Source of the DNA: Malus domestica
Lineage: Eukaryota; Streptophyta; Magnoliopsida; Rosales; Rosaceae
Assembly (NCBI RefSeq): GCF_042453785.1
Contig: NC_091670.1
Coordinates: 33,243,501 to 33,307,500 of the forward strand
DNA: 64,000 bases
Direction of reading: 5' to 3'
Shown in pieces: positions 33,926 to 45,537 of this stretch. The position numbers and the translations under genes were made by a program. The notes beneath the pieces were generated by a model that ran no database searches, was not told where the DNA came from, and was given only the letters and a program-made list of their open reading frames with translations. Position 1 is the stretch's first letter. Every line of letters begins with the position of its first letter.

Positions 33926-35525
33926 GATCTTCGCTAGATTGCTCCGGTCATTAGTGTGGATAAGTATATAAATGGATAGAGATAGGAAAGCAAACACAAG
34001 ATGTACGTGATTCACCCAGATTGGCTACGTCCACGGAATAGAGGAGTTCTCATTAATTGTGAAGGGTTTACACAAGTACATAGGTTCAAGCTCTCCTTTA
34101 GGGAGTACAAGTGAATGATTTAGTACAAATGACATTAGGAAATATTGTGGGAGTGTGGTATCGGCTTGACTTTCCTTATCTGTCTCATAGGTAGATGTGG
34201 AATCTTCTCTGGAAGTACTCTTCCTCCATCCAGGGGTGGTATCTGTAACTGGTGGAGATGCACAAGGTAATGTATCAATGTCACTTGAAGCTTACTTGTA
34301 GTTTCAGGCTTGGTCAAGCGTGATACAAACCATGTAGTAGGAGTTCCCCAAGTCGCCGAGCTAGGGGATCTGCTGAAAGAGGTAACAGACAAGGTAAGCA
34401 ATCAGAGCTCCGGCTGATTGTTCACATTCTCCCTATCTTGCAGGCAGCATGAAGGATAAATAGAAGAAAAATGAGAAGAGATGATATGAGATACTTTTGC
34501 TTTTGAAGAAGTAACTTTCCACAGGCTTATTCTTGAACTGGGCTGGAGGGTTTTCTGGTTTCCTCCAAAGTATAAGGCCGACTGAAGAATTTGAGGGTCA
34601 AAACAAGTCCATCAAATCTAGAGTACGTTCGACCCTGCTGATATGGGATACTTTTGCTTTTGACAGAGTAGTGGATGTATCGGCACGTGTGCTGTTACGC
34701 TTGTCTCCACATGCTTCATTGTATCCTTCTCACTTGCCCTATCTGTTTCTCAGGCAGATGCGGTATCTTCCTTGGAAGCATAAGATGTTGAAGATGAGTA
34801 CTCGAGAGCAATGCCAGGGTAAGGGGTTCCAGGCAGTCAGTTCCTGGCTGGAAGCTTGATTCCAAGTGCTGACTGATTGCTCTCTTTCTCCTTGTCTTGC
34901 AGGTAAGAACAAGGCCAAAGGAAAAGACAGGGAAAAAGCATGATATGGGATACTCTTGCTTTTAACCCTGATGATATGAGATATTCTTGCTCTAGTATAG
35001 CTTGTTTACAGAGGTATTATCGGGGGGAAAGAAAGCTGAATATTTCGAAAGGCTTCGTTGGGAGTGCCCTCTCAGATAAGAGGAAGGGTTGAGCATTTTT
35101 GCAGGTCTACCTGTCCGTTGGGGATGGAGGTCGACATATATAGGAGTCTCCCTAACATCAAGTAATAATGCTATTCCTTTACCCTGCTTGGTCATAGCAC
35201 GGTAGTGGGAGCTGCCAGCTTCACAAGTTTTAACTCTGTCAGAGCACTTTGAAAAAGTGGTCTGTGGTATCTGGAAAGCTGATGTTGCGTGTGAAGATTA
35301 CAGACAAGCTTTATCCAAGGAGATCCGGCTCTTGAAGTTGGGAAAGTGGTGCCTCTTCGGTTTTCGAACAAGCAATCCTGTCGGGGATCTGGCTCTCGAG
35401 ATTCGGAGAACGATGCCTCTTCGATTTTTGAGAAAGCAATCATGCTGGGGGTCTGGCTCTCGAGATTCGGAGAGCGGTGTCTTCGATTTTTGAGAAAGTA
35501 ATCATGTTGGGAGTTGGGAGTGTTT

Positions 35526-36080
35526 TCTCGAATATGAGTAAAGGTTGGGCATGTTTGCTAGTCTACCTTGCCACGAAGCACAGAGGTTGACACACAGGGA
35601 CTTTCCAATTATCCAGCAGTGGTACTGTTCCTTTACCCTCTCTTCGATTTTTGAGAAAGTAATCATGTTAGGAGTCTGGCCCTCGAGATTCGGAGGGCGG
35701 TGCCTCTTCGATTTTGGAGCAAGCAATCTTGTTGGGGGTGTTTTCTCGAATGTGAGTAAAGGTTGGGCATGTTTGCTAGTCTACCTTGCCACGAAGCACA
35801 GAGGATGACACACAGGGACTTTCAAATTATCCAGCAGTGGTACTGTTCCTTTACCCTCTCTTCGATTTTTGAGAAAGTAATCATGTTGGGAGTCTGGCTC
35901 TCGAGATTCGGAGGGCGATGCCTCTTCGATTTTGGGGCAAGCAATCTTGTTGGGAGTGTTTTCTCGAATGTGAGTAAAGGTTGGGCATGTTTGCTAGTCT
36001 ACCTTGCCATGAAGCACAGAGGTTGACACACCGGGACTTTCCAATTATCCAGCAGTGGTACTGTTCCTTTACCCTTGTGG
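35526..36080 (+). repeat. Tandem array, 218-bp unit, about 2.5 copies
   Basis: The start word GAGTAAAGGTTGGGCATGTT recurs at about 35538, 35754 and 35971. Units include CCAGCAGTGGTACTGTTCC and GAGATTCGGAGGGCG and are nearly identical. Confidence 0.9.
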
Positions 36081-36195
36081 GTAATAATATGGTAGCTAGG
36101 CCGTCAAAATTTATGTGTCTAAACTTTGTTAGTGTTGTTTCTTTGCTATTCTTTTACCCTTCTTGGTCAGAGCGATGTAGTGAGAGTTGCAAGCT

Positions 36196-36583
36196 TCATG
36201 TGTCTCGACTTTGTCAGAGAACTTTGGCAAAGTTATATGTAGTACCCATGAGCTACTGTTGCGTGTGGGAAGTGGGTGATTGAACAGTACGATTCATGTG
36301 CTTTCTACTTCGCCAGAAATCTTCGACAGAATGCCCATAATTTCCGCAAAGCTGAGTGTGCGTGTGACAGGTGCTGACAAGGCTGGAAAAGTAGTCTCAA
36401 CTTTGTCAGAGAACTTTGGCAAAGTTATATGTGGTACCCATGAGCTACTGTTGCGTGTGGGAAGTGGGTGATTGAACAGTACGATTCATGTGCTTTCTAC
36501 TTCGCCAGAAATCTTCGACAGAATGCCCATAATTTCCGCAAAGCTGAGTGTGCGTGTGACAGGTGCTGACAAGGCTGGAAAAG
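36196..36583 (+). repeat. Tandem duplication, 192-bp unit
   Basis: TTGTCAGAGAACTTTGGC occurs at 36211 and 36403, with near-perfect identity across the unit. Confidence 0.9.
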
Positions 36584-36584
36584 T

Positions 36585-36930
36585 AGGTGCCTCTTCGATT
36601 TCTGAGATCGACCCTCGTGGTCTCTGAGCAGCCCAGCTTTTGAGAAAGCAAACCTCTTCAATTTCTGAGATCGGCCCTCGTGGTCTCTGAGCAGCCCAGC
36701 TTTTGAGAAAGCAAACCTCTTCGATTTCTGAGATCGGCCCTCGTGGTCTCTGAGCAGCCCAGCTTTTGAGAAAGCAAACCTCTTCGATTTCTGAGATCGG
36801 CCTTCGTGGTCTTTGAGCAGCCCAGCTTCTGAGAAAGCAAACGCCTCTTCGATTTCTGAGATCGACCCTCGTGGTCTCTGAGCAGCCCAGCTTTTGAGAA
36901 AGCAAACGCCTCTTCGATTTCTGAAGCTTC
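36585..36930 (+). repeat. Tandem array, 62-65 bp unit, six copies
   Basis: Each unit contains CTCTTCGATTTCTGAGATCG, CTCTGAGCAGCCCAGC and TTTGAGAAAGCAAAC. The units are contiguous without unique spacers. Open frames on the minus strand through it are repeat artefacts. Confidence 0.95.
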
Positions 36931-37063
36931 GTCGAGTGCAGATTTTTATAGAGGCTGACATTAAGTTCCAAAGCACACTTGAATATCCACCAGTAGAAGC
37001 TCCATTCTTGCACTTCTAAGATCTTGATTTGTCTGACCTCTTCTCTTTTCTACACCTTTGAAA

Positions 37064-37738
37064 ATGTCTGGCCCCTCCGACCGTCGTTTTGACTTGAACC
37101 TTGTTGAAGAGGCAGCCCCGCCTTCTCCAGACAACATATGGCGCCCATCCTTCGTCTCCCCTACTGGTCCTCTTACCGTTGGGGATTCCGTGATGAAGAA
37201 TGATATGACCGCTGCGGTAGTGGCCAGGAACCTTCTCACTCCCAAAGATAACAGACTACTTTCCAAACGGTCTGATGAGTTGGCTGTTAAGGATTCTCTG
37301 GATCTTAGTGTTCAGTGTGCAGGTTCTGTGTCTAATATGGCCCAACGCCTATTTGCTCGAACCCGCCAAGTTGAATCATTGGCGGCTGAAGTGATGAGTC
37401 TCAAACAGGAGATTAGAGGGCTCAAGCATGAGAATAAACAGTTGCACCGGCTCGCCCATGACTATGCTACAAACATGAAGAGGAAGCTTGACCAGATGAA
37501 GGAATCTGATGGTCAGGTTTTACTTGATCATCAGAGATTTGTGGGTTTGTTCCAAAGGCATTTATTGCCTTCGTCTTCTGGGGCTGTACCGCGTAATGAA
37601 GCTCCAAATGATCAACCTCTGATGCCTCCTCCTTCTAGGGTTCTGTCCAGTACTGAGGCTCCGAATGATCCCCCTCCGGTGCCTTCTCTTTCTGGGGCTC
37701 TACCGACTGCCGAGACTTCTCCTAAGCAACCTTTGTGA
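37064..37738 (+). CDS. Transposon-associated coiled-coil ORF (224 aa)
   Basis: Opens MSGPSDRRFDLNLVEE, ends SPKQPL, with a stop at 37736. The first ATG of the frame is at 37064. The centre (about residues 95-150: AQRLFARTRQVESLAAEVMS, LKHENKQLHRLA) has heptad-like spacing of a coiled coil. The C-terminal third has two imperfect repeats (EAPNDQPLMPP, EAPNDPPPVPSLSGALP) rich in Pro/Ser. No signal peptide, membrane segment, zinc knuckle or enzyme motif. It sits right after the tandem arrays of the non-autonomous element, and I recognise it as a type repeated many times in apple-type genomes, hence probably a TE structural (gag-like) protein. Residues 50-85 look like a junction of fused pieces, possibly an internal deletion. 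Function unknown. Confidence 0.55.
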   Translation: MSGPSDRRFDLNLVEEAAPPSPDNIWRPSFVSPTGPLTVGDSVMKNDMTAAVVARNLLTPKDNRLLSKRSDELAVKDSLDLSVQCAGSVSNMAQRLFARTRQVESLAAEVMSLKQEIRGLKHENKQLHRLAHDYATNMKRKLDQMKESDGQVLLDHQRFVGLFQRHLLPSSSGAVPRNEAPNDQPLMPPPSRVLSSTEAPNDPPPVPSLSGALPTAETSPKQPL

Positions 37739-37998
37739 AGGCTCCCTCTTGTTTGTTTATTTTGACTCAAGTATATGTACATATTTGTAATTTATCGGGG
37801 ATATCAATAAATAAGCTTTCCTTCATTTCAACTTATTGTGTTAAATCACCAAAGCCTTCTTCGCTAAGTTCTTTGAATTTTCTTTTGTTGAAGCTTGTAT
37901 GTTGGAGCTTTGTGAGTGGAGCATGTAGGTTGAGGTAGTGTTCCCTTAATTTCCCGAGCGAGGACAACTTCTCGGTTGGAGACTTGGAAAATCCAAGT

Positions 37999-38452
37999 CA
38001 CTGAGTGGGATCGGCTATATGAATCTTAGAACGCCATTGTGTTCTGTCCTGTGTCATGTCCTCCGTTAGATCCAAGTACTCTAAGTCTTTTCTTAGGGTC
38101 TCTCTCAAAGTTTTCCTGGGTCTTCCTCTACCCCTTCGGCCCTGAACCTCTGTCCCATAGTCGCATCTTCTAATTGGAGCGTCAGTAGGCCTTCTTTGCA
38201 CATGTCCAAACCACCGTAACCGATTTTCTCTCATCTTTCCTTCAATTTCGGCTACTCCTACTTTACCCTGGATATCCTCATTCCTAATCTTATCCTTTCT
38301 CGTGTGCCCACACATCCAACGAAGCATCCTCATCTCCGCTACACCCATTTTGTGTACGTGTTGATGCTTCACCGCCCAACATTCTGTGCCATACAGCATC
38401 GCCGGCCTTATTGCCGTCCTATAAAATTTTCCCTTGAGCTTCAGTGGCATAC
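37999..38452 (-). mobile_element. RTE-type LINE 3' end, copy 3
   Basis: The minus-strand frame MPLKLKGKFYRTAIRPAMLY ... MRMLRWMCGHTRKDKIRN ... RIHIADPTQ is the intact LINE C-terminal tail (150 residues open). The 3' UTR word appears as CCCACTCAGTG, and the (TTG)n tail is missing, so the 3' junction has been lost. Better preserved than copy 2. Confidence 0.9.
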
Positions 38453-40139
38453 GGCAAAATTTGGATACTCCAGTGGTAGATCAGGCTACAAATTCAAAAT
38501 TCAAAACAGAAAAATCCAAATTAAACACAATTCAAAAGCGATTTAATAATTACCAACCACAAATCCCCCATGCATGTAATAAAAAATAGAAATTACACAT
38601 AAAAATACAGAAATAAGAAAAGGGTACCACATATTTTCATGTCGCTGCTGCTCTTCACAACCCACAAAATTCGAGCCGAAAGATGGTGGTGGCCGTGGTT
38701 CCGTGAGAGAGAGAGAGAGTTCAAGACGCAGGCTCTGAAATGTTGACTGGTGTTGCAGTGCGATTCTTGAGAGAGAAGTCGAGAGTGGGTGAACTGGTGT
38801 CGCGATGATCTGGATGAACTGGAAGTGTCGAGAAGAATGCTGCTGCACTTGTAGCAAGGCAAACAGAGGCAAGATCTGAAATATTAAAAAATAATCAAGG
38901 GCAAAATTGGAAGAACACTATTCACCGAAAAAGTATGCTAATGCCTTATCTTCACCCTCACTTTTTAATGAAAATTTTAATTACAAATTTGCTCATTTGT
39001 AAAATGATTAATAAGGGCCAAAGTTACTCTCTTTTGTGTTATTTTTTTTTTATAAAAAAATAAAAGTTTAGGCGTGATAACTCTCACGCTCTGTTTAGAC
39101 AATTTGTCTCTCTTAAACCCTAATTCATCCTTCACATCTCTTTTCATTCAAAGAATTCAAAATCATTCAAAGAAAGCAAAAAGAATGAACTTAGAAGATG
39201 GCCTTTATGTGGAAGAAGTAAAGGATTATGTGTAGGTCGTGGCCATCCTACAATTGAATATGCATAGCTCTATTGCCGTGATTTTATATTTAACTTTTGC
39301 CTACAATATTATGATTAGTATTAGGTTAGAGTACAATTTGTTTCACGTTTTCATATATGTATTCCTGAAATTTGTATTTTAATTTTCATATGCTTTTATA
39401 TTTAACTTTCACGTTTTCATGGTTGTTCCATGTTTATATGATTTTCTATTTAACTTCCACATTTTCATATGCGTATTCTTGAAATTTGTTTTGAAAAATA
39501 AACAAAAGCTATTCTAATCATATTTGTACATGTCTTTCTTTGCAGCAGGTAGATGAATCTGGTAGTAATTCAACATCTACACAAATTGGAAAAAACATAG
39601 TGAACCATCGTGTTTAGAATAGGCTACTCTATACATTGCTCGTATACAACAATTCAAATCCATTATAGGATCTGCTATCATAACTAGAGAGATCGTGGAG
39701 TTTGACAAAAATCGAAGTTGGTGCAGTGCTTGTCCAAAACTTTTAATTTTCTCTTTTTTGATTGGTCTCCATTATAAGTTTTGCTATCATAACCTCACTC
39801 GCATGCGTTCCTTACGAAAATTTCCCATTTAAAGCTGTTTCCATCATCATCTAGCATAATCCTAGGGGTTTGGGCTTGAGAGATGGTTTACTTGAGTAAG
39901 CTCCTCCATTTTCAATCCCAACCAAATGTGTACATCAGGCTGAAGATTGGGTTCTCCTCCATTTTCAATCCCAACCAAATGTGTACATCAGGCTGAAGAT
40001 TGGGTTATGGTGGGTGGGGAAACAACTTTTTAATTTTTTTAACTTTTTATAGTGGGTGTAAATATAACGTAGATGGGAAAATAAGATAATAAGGTGGATC
40101 TAGCAGCTCTCCAAAGTTTTAGGGAAAATGAGTGTTTTT
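38453..40139. other. No gene recognised; one 53-bp tandem duplication
   Basis: A minus-strand open frame at 38543-38872 has no recognisable domain. 39901-39953 and 39954-40006 are perfect tandem copies starting CTCCTCCATTTTCAATCC. The rest is AT-rich. Confidence 0.45.
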
Positions 40140-40154
40140 TTTATAAGTATAATG

Positions 40155-40305
40155 ATATATATTACATTAATGGGAGGGGAAGTTCGGCTAAGCCACACAA
40201 TGAGCAACCTAATTTGGTATTGAATTCGACATCTATGATATTCAAACATAAGACCGCTCACTTATAAGTGTAGAGGAATGCCATCAAACTATAGTACTAA
40301 GTTTT
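40155..40305 (-). mobile_element. tRNA-related SINE, copy B
   Basis: The reverse complement carries the same order of words as 26962-27122 (GTGAGCGGTCTTATGTTTG, TGTGTGGCTTAGCC), but diverged. Confidence 0.5.
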
Positions 40306-40573
40306 AGTATATATATAATTACCACCTTTTATGAAATAGTCATATCTCACGTATTGGTTCTTATACAGACTATAATTTAAACTAAATTAATCAAAATTAT
40401 GAGAAAGTTAATTCAAATTTGAGTGTAGAAAGAGAAATACACTGTTCTAACTAGCTTAGTTTTTATTTTATTTTTTTCTTTAACAAACTGTAGCTAGTGG
40501 ACTAAAACTTGTGCTCGCTGTTTAGAGTGTTAATCCTATTGGGAAGCTCTGGAATTTAATTTGTTACTTTTAT

Positions 40574-42461
40574 GGGTAAATTACATAGTAGTCCCTCATG
40601 TTTGAGGTCTATTACAATCTTATACAACATCTTTAAAACATTTCACTTTCATACCTCAAGTACTATTTTATTTCAATTTCATACAACCGTTAAAAATTTT
40701 GTTAAGTTAACCGTTAAATGATGACGTGGCAAATATGAGGTCCCCATTTGTACTGATATGGCTGACACATTTATGCCACGTGGATAAACACTTAATAAAA
40801 ATTTAAAATATTAGAATAATTAATTAAAGAAAAATATAAATTTATAAAAAAAATAAAAAAAAATAAAAAACCCAAAAGTCCTATTCGTCTTCCCCACCCC
40901 TTCCCCCCACCAGAGCCCATCCCCCCAACACCCACCCCCTTCTCCCATCCCCCATCACCCGAGCCTCCCCCGTAACCTTCAATCTCCATCTTGCTCCAAA
41001 TCCGTCAATCTCCATCCCAGAAGCCAAAAACTGGAAAAGTTACAAATTTTCCCACACTCAACAGAACACATAGAAATCCAAACATTTCCTACCCATTTTC
41101 TCTCAATTTCCCTCTAACCAAACACACCATGTTGTCTTTCGAAAGAATATGCAAACCATTCCCATTCAATTTCAAATCCTCAAAAACCCAGCAAAATTAA
41201 AAAACCAAAAAACTAAAATATCCAAAAATTTCCCCTCACCCTCTATCATTTTCTCAGCAACCAAACACAACCCAGAATCCCAATTAAAAAAAAAAAAAAA
41301 CCTGAATCATACAAACCCATTTAGTTGAAACCCATAAAAAAAATAGAAAGCAAATTCAAGAACAATGGGAAAATTATCAGCCACTGGAACGCAAAATCAG
41401 AAGCATAATCGATTTGATTCAACTCGGAATCTGACTGAGCAAGCCCACCGTGGTCCATTGGCAGCTATTTGGCGGAGCTAAGGTTGCTCGGTGCGGTGTT
41501 TGATGCGCTCAGGGATAGACTGGGCGAAGACCACTTGGAGAGGTGGACCAGCTATTCCAGCTCTTGCTCTGCGAGTCCAATGACTCTTCCCCTTATTCGA
41601 ACCGGACCACCCTTTAAAACCTTCAGTGCTCGAGTTCGACCCGACCCACGAACCCCCATTGTGACGAAGCTTCAATCCACTCCCAGATCTCTCAGTGCTC
41701 GAGCTCGATGACTGAGCTTCCCTAGTTGCTCGTTACGAGAATGGAAGAGGGTTTACTGCAATTTAGGTTTTTACGAGCTTGAATTGTAGAGAGAGAATAT
41801 TAGGGTTTTTAGCTTGAATCGCAGAGAGAGGGGGAAGCTTTAGGTTAGGGAGACTGAATTTAAGGTTTTTACAAGCTTGAATTGCAGAGAGAAAAGATTG
41901 ACTTGCAGAGAATTGGGTGTGATTTTGAGGGTTTTGGATTAGAGGACAAGGGTGCATATGTGGTTTTATGGGTGAATGCGGGGGAACAGATGGAAGTGGA
42001 AGGAATTAGGGTCCATATGTGGTTTTGGTAGTGAAGGGAGGGGGATGGATGGAAGGGGAACCGACAGAGGGGGAAGTTGAGGTTTTGGTGGTGAAAGGAG
42101 GGGTCGAACGGAGGGAGGTGAGTTGGGGGGGGGGGGAGATGGGTTCTGGGAGGGAGAAGAGGCGTATGGAGGGGTTGCGGGGAAGGTGGGGGGTGGGTTC
42201 TGCGTTTTTCATTTTTTTTTGTTGAGAAGATTTAGATTTTAAAAAAAATTATTATTTTTTGCCACGTGGCACACAGGTGGCAGCCACGTGGTACAAATGT
42301 GGCAGCCACGTCAGCTCTTAACGGATCAATGGATGGAAAATGTAACGGAGGTACTATATTGAAATAAAATAGTAGGTGAGGTACGAAAGTGAAATGTTTT
42401 AAAGATGTTGTATGAATTTGTAATATACCTCAAACCTGAGAGAGTATTATGTAATTTACCC
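40574..42461. mobile_element. Non-autonomous Mutator-like element, 1888 bp (Pack-MULE-like)
   Basis: Terminal inverted repeats of roughly 200 bp start GGGTAAATTACATAGTAGTC and end ATTATGTAATTTACCC. Inner arms pair through TTTAAAACATTTCACTTTC and the CCACGTGG-rich zones (about 40780 and 42265). A perfect 9-bp duplication TACTTTTAT flanks it (40565-40573 and 42462-42470). No transposase. The interior is markedly GC-rich at 40885-40990 and 41400-41720, unlike the surroundings, and this is probably captured host DNA. Confidence 0.85.
41400..41720. other. GC-rich cargo segment in the Mutator-like element
   Basis: Unlike flanking sequence in base composition, with open frames on both strands (plus MAELRLLGAVFDALRDRLGE; minus GLAEQELE, SASNTAPSNLSSAK). 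I cannot name a source gene. The strand and frame are undecided. Confidence 0.4.
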
Positions 42462-42470
42462 TACTTTTAT

Positions 42471-43936
42471 TTGATCTCAAATAGGAAATAGTTTCAGCCA
42501 ATTATACGTATAGACTTGCCCAACCATTTGTATAGGGCCATTAGATTATAATCAGCCCAAACAAAAGAGAAAGAAGCCACACTTTCTCGCTAAACCTACG
42601 AACCAACAAGGAGAAATCTGTGTTCTTCGTATCATCTACCTTTCCTTTTCATCTATTACATAAATATCTTCTTTCATTGCTGACTAGTGAAGGCAATCTA
42701 AAGAGGAGGTGGCGGATTTTAAGAAAACGATGGAAAGCTTAAGCAGAAGGTGGAGGATTTGGGAGTGTGGTGGAGAGTCTATGGCTGCAGGTGGCACAAC
42801 CAGTGTATATAGCTGAGTAATCTTAAGCTATGAAGCGGGTGGTGGAAGGTCTAGGTTTAGGTTCCAATCATGACATATTTTCCTATAAATAGATGCGATT
42901 TGAGTAGGAATTTTTAAAGCAAAATTCGTTCAGTTTATTTTACAAATAGAGAGAATTTGAGTGAGAATTCTGAAGAAGAAAGAAAGCGGTATAAGTTTGC
43001 ACATGAACGCTTAAGGGTAAGAATTTCTCTTTTGGGTGTCGTGAGTGGTTCTTTTCAATTTGATTACCACGTTTGTATTCTCTATTTTGATATAAAAAAT
43101 ATTTAAAAAGAAAAAAACCCTTCAATACCTATTTCATGTTCTTAATTATGATCCTATTTGAAGCTCTGAAAAGTCAAAAGAATTTAAGTTGCAAAGTGAT
43201 CATAGATTTTCTAAGCACAAATTTTAGAATTTTTAGATTCGTAGTCCCTTCTTTCGTCCTTGTTTTATTACATTACAAAGCTTGTTTTTCAAAATCTTTT
43301 AGGATTTAAGAGTGATTCATAGCTTTAAATCGAGTATTTACTCGAGGATTGTCAATGAGATTTGACCGGTCAAAACATGTTCAAAAAGTTGCCTTTGAAT
43401 CCATGTAAAACTGTGTAGTTTTTCTGCACGTACTTGTTTTAACTCATGATTTCTCTCACTCCAAAGTTCGGTTTTTAACATAAGTTATATCGTTGAAAAG
43501 ATGGTTCTTCATGCTTTCAAACGGGTATAAATTCATAAATTTTCATTGAGATTTGATTAGGCAAAAAGCTGCTTGTTTTATGTCCACAAAACTAGAATAA
43601 AGTTCAATTTTCTGCAGTTTCTCTTTGGTAGAGATGATGAACAGTGATTATATATTACAATATTCTTAGTTTTGGTTTGTTTGTCATGTTCCTTTACTCT
43701 GACATTCAGCTATAGACTCGACGGCGCAAGAGCTCAGGAAAGCTAAGGAAAGAGATTTTAGCTTGCTTGGAGTCGAGGTAAGGGATTTAGAGATTAATAA
43801 TTGAGTAGAACTTTATGAGTAAATTATTTACTTATTTTGATAAAGTTTATATGCTTATGTTTCTATTGTAATTGAGTGATTTGCTTACTTGATATTATGA
43901 ATCATGTATTTGATACCTTGGTGCCTATCAACCAGA
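42471..43936. other. No gene recognised; LTR-like sequence
   Basis: AT-rich sequence with leader-like segments. 43705-43800 (GACGGCGCAAGAGCTCAGGA, GAGTCGAGGTAAGGG) has the look of the end of a plant LTR, but no pair or target duplication was found. Confidence 0.35.
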
Positions 43937-44514
43937 ATAAGAATAGGAAAGCTGAAAAAGATGAAGCATAGAAAAGTAGTGGGTCCTGACAGTATACCAA
44001 TAATACTATGGAAAGTTTTAGGAGACACTGGTATAGCATGACTCACAAACATTTTCATTAAGATTTTGAAAACGAAGAACATGTCCAATAAGTGGCGAAA
44101 AAGCACTTTGGTGCCTATCGAAATAAGTATGAGTAGAATATATCCAAGGATGTGTTTGATGAAGGGATGCAGTGAGAAGTGAGAATCTATGAAGGACAAA
44201 TTGAAAGCTTTCCCATTGCCATAGGGTTACATCAAGGCTCAGCTTTAAAATCCTTACCTTTTTGTATTGTTAATAGATGAGTTAACGAGACATATTCAAG
44301 ATGATATCCTTTTATGTATGCTTTTTGCAAAGGATATAGTGCTAATAGATGAAATGCAGGACTGAGTTAATGTGCAGCTAAAGGACTTCGTCTAAGTAGG
44401 TCAAAGACAAAGTATATGGAGTTCAAATTCAGTAAAAATGAGGGTCTAAATGAGATAGGGGTGAGGATTGAAGATCATGAAGTACCAAAGAGTTAATGTC
44501 TTCGTTATCTCGGA
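43937..44514 (+). mobile_element. Decayed RTE-type LINE reverse-transcriptase fragment
   Basis: The plus strand, with many stops and indels, reads KKMKHRKVVGPDSIPI, WKVLGDTGIA, FIKILKTKNMSNKWRKSTLV, DELTRHIQDDI, CMLFAKDIVLIDE (FADD-box region, with K for D) and EDHEVPKS ... LRYLG. These are consecutive RT segments of the same LINE family as the other copies, with large deletions between. It stops inside the YLGS region, where IMP-dehydrogenase sequence starts. Confidence 0.85.
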
Positions 44515-44756
44515 GTTGGTGAAGGCAAGGGTGGATGTAGTGGTGTTGGATAGCTCACAGGGGAACTCCATTTATCAGATTGAGACGATAAAGTATGTGA
44601 AGACAATGTACTCGAATTTGAATGTAGTTGATGGGAATGTGGTGACGGTGAGTCAGGCGCAGAATTCGATTCAGCTGTGTTGATGGGTTGAGGGTTGGAA
44701 TGGGGTCTGCCTCAATTTGTACCGCTCAAGAGGTCTGTGCCTTTGACCACGGACAG
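44515..44756 (+). pseudogene. IMP dehydrogenase (IMPDH) exon fragment joined to the LINE
   Basis: Translation gives [50 protein letters not shown]. After a 2-nt loss it continues in another frame as [27 protein letters not shown]. This is the IMPDH barrel, including the catalytic-cysteine loop (SICT), the enzyme that converts IMP to XMP in GTP synthesis. The G of GSGS is changed (GSAS). The homology ends at ACAG|GTGTAA, which looks like a retained 5' splice site, so the source was genomic DNA or unspliced RNA. A poly-T tract follows at 44769-44783. Confidence 0.85.
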
Positions 44757-45537
44757 GTGTAAAGGTGCCCTTTTTTTTTTTTTGTTTAGTTGTTGCTTTT
44801 GTAATCGATGCTTTAGTCTGTGTTATCATTGGTGGTGGCTAGATTAAGCATTTGTAAAATCTGGAGCTGTTGAAAGTTATGATATTGGTAGTGATCGGTT
44901 AAATTGCTTAAATTCTTTGTGGATGAGAAATATCTGAGTATGGATTTGTTTAATCAATGACATTGTGCCGAGCAATCGTTTTTTTTATGATTGTTTTACT
45001 ATCTTGTTATTAGATAATTCGAAACGTAGGACATAGAAAACAACAGTTTGACTTTAGCTTCTGGCAGTGACAACTGACAACCCTTTGAGGTAAGTAGACC
45101 AATTTGCATACGTTATTGTGTTACTCTATCATTATTATTAAGGATGTCATTCAATCAGTCAGTGCAGTTTTTATGAATTGGAGTACTAATCAGTTGGCAT
45201 AATTGGATAAATGTTATGTGCACAGATTAATAGAAGCATGCCAATTTCCGAAAGGATAACAATACAAAAGCAGAATACATACATACACGTTGAAAACCAA
45301 CAAGAGAGTTCATCTTCATCTTTTCAGATGGGAGGTCTCATCCTTGCATAATCCACATTCTTCCAATATCGACCAAGATTTAGAAAGTATCTTTAATCAA
45401 GTTTAATCTGAAATATTATTGCATAATTAATAATCTTTAATCAAATGACCTGATCAATCATCAGCCTTGCATGGTAAAGCTTAAACAGAAACATAATTAA
45501 AGCCTAGCTATTCCTTTTCTTTTGTAAAAAAATCCTT
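44757..45537. other. No gene recognised
   Basis: AT-rich sequence between the IMPDH fragment and the tandem array. Confidence 0.4.

Larger units (their letters stand above)
33926..37990 (+). mobile_element. Repeat-rich non-autonomous retroelement-like block
   Basis: Between two LINE tails lies about 4 kb with no pol motifs. It contains a leader-like region (33960-34130), two diverged copies of a roughly 400-bp unit (34140-34530 and 34530-34960), three tandem arrays and one ORF (37064-37738). AATAAATAAG at about 37806 follows the ORF. The layout, with a long structured leader, a single coiled-coil ORF and no RT, suggests a LARD/TR-GAG-like element. Exact LTR borders could not be set. Confidence 0.5.

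Noticed and set aside
36585..36930. Regular short repeats that could suggest a CRISPR-like array
   Set aside because: The units are contiguous and 62-65 bp with no unique spacers, in a plant nuclear context. They are an ordinary tandem array inside a retroelement.
36486..37013. 175- and 159-residue overlapping minus-strand frames with repeats
   Set aside because: Both are readings of the same 62-bp tandem array in different frames; neither has a plausible start or a domain.
38543..38872. 109-residue open frame with a hydrophobic C-terminus on the minus strand
   Set aside because: No family resemblance. The Ser/Leu-rich stretch comes from a short GA tract, and flanks are TE remnants. It may be a leader but is not supportable as a gene.
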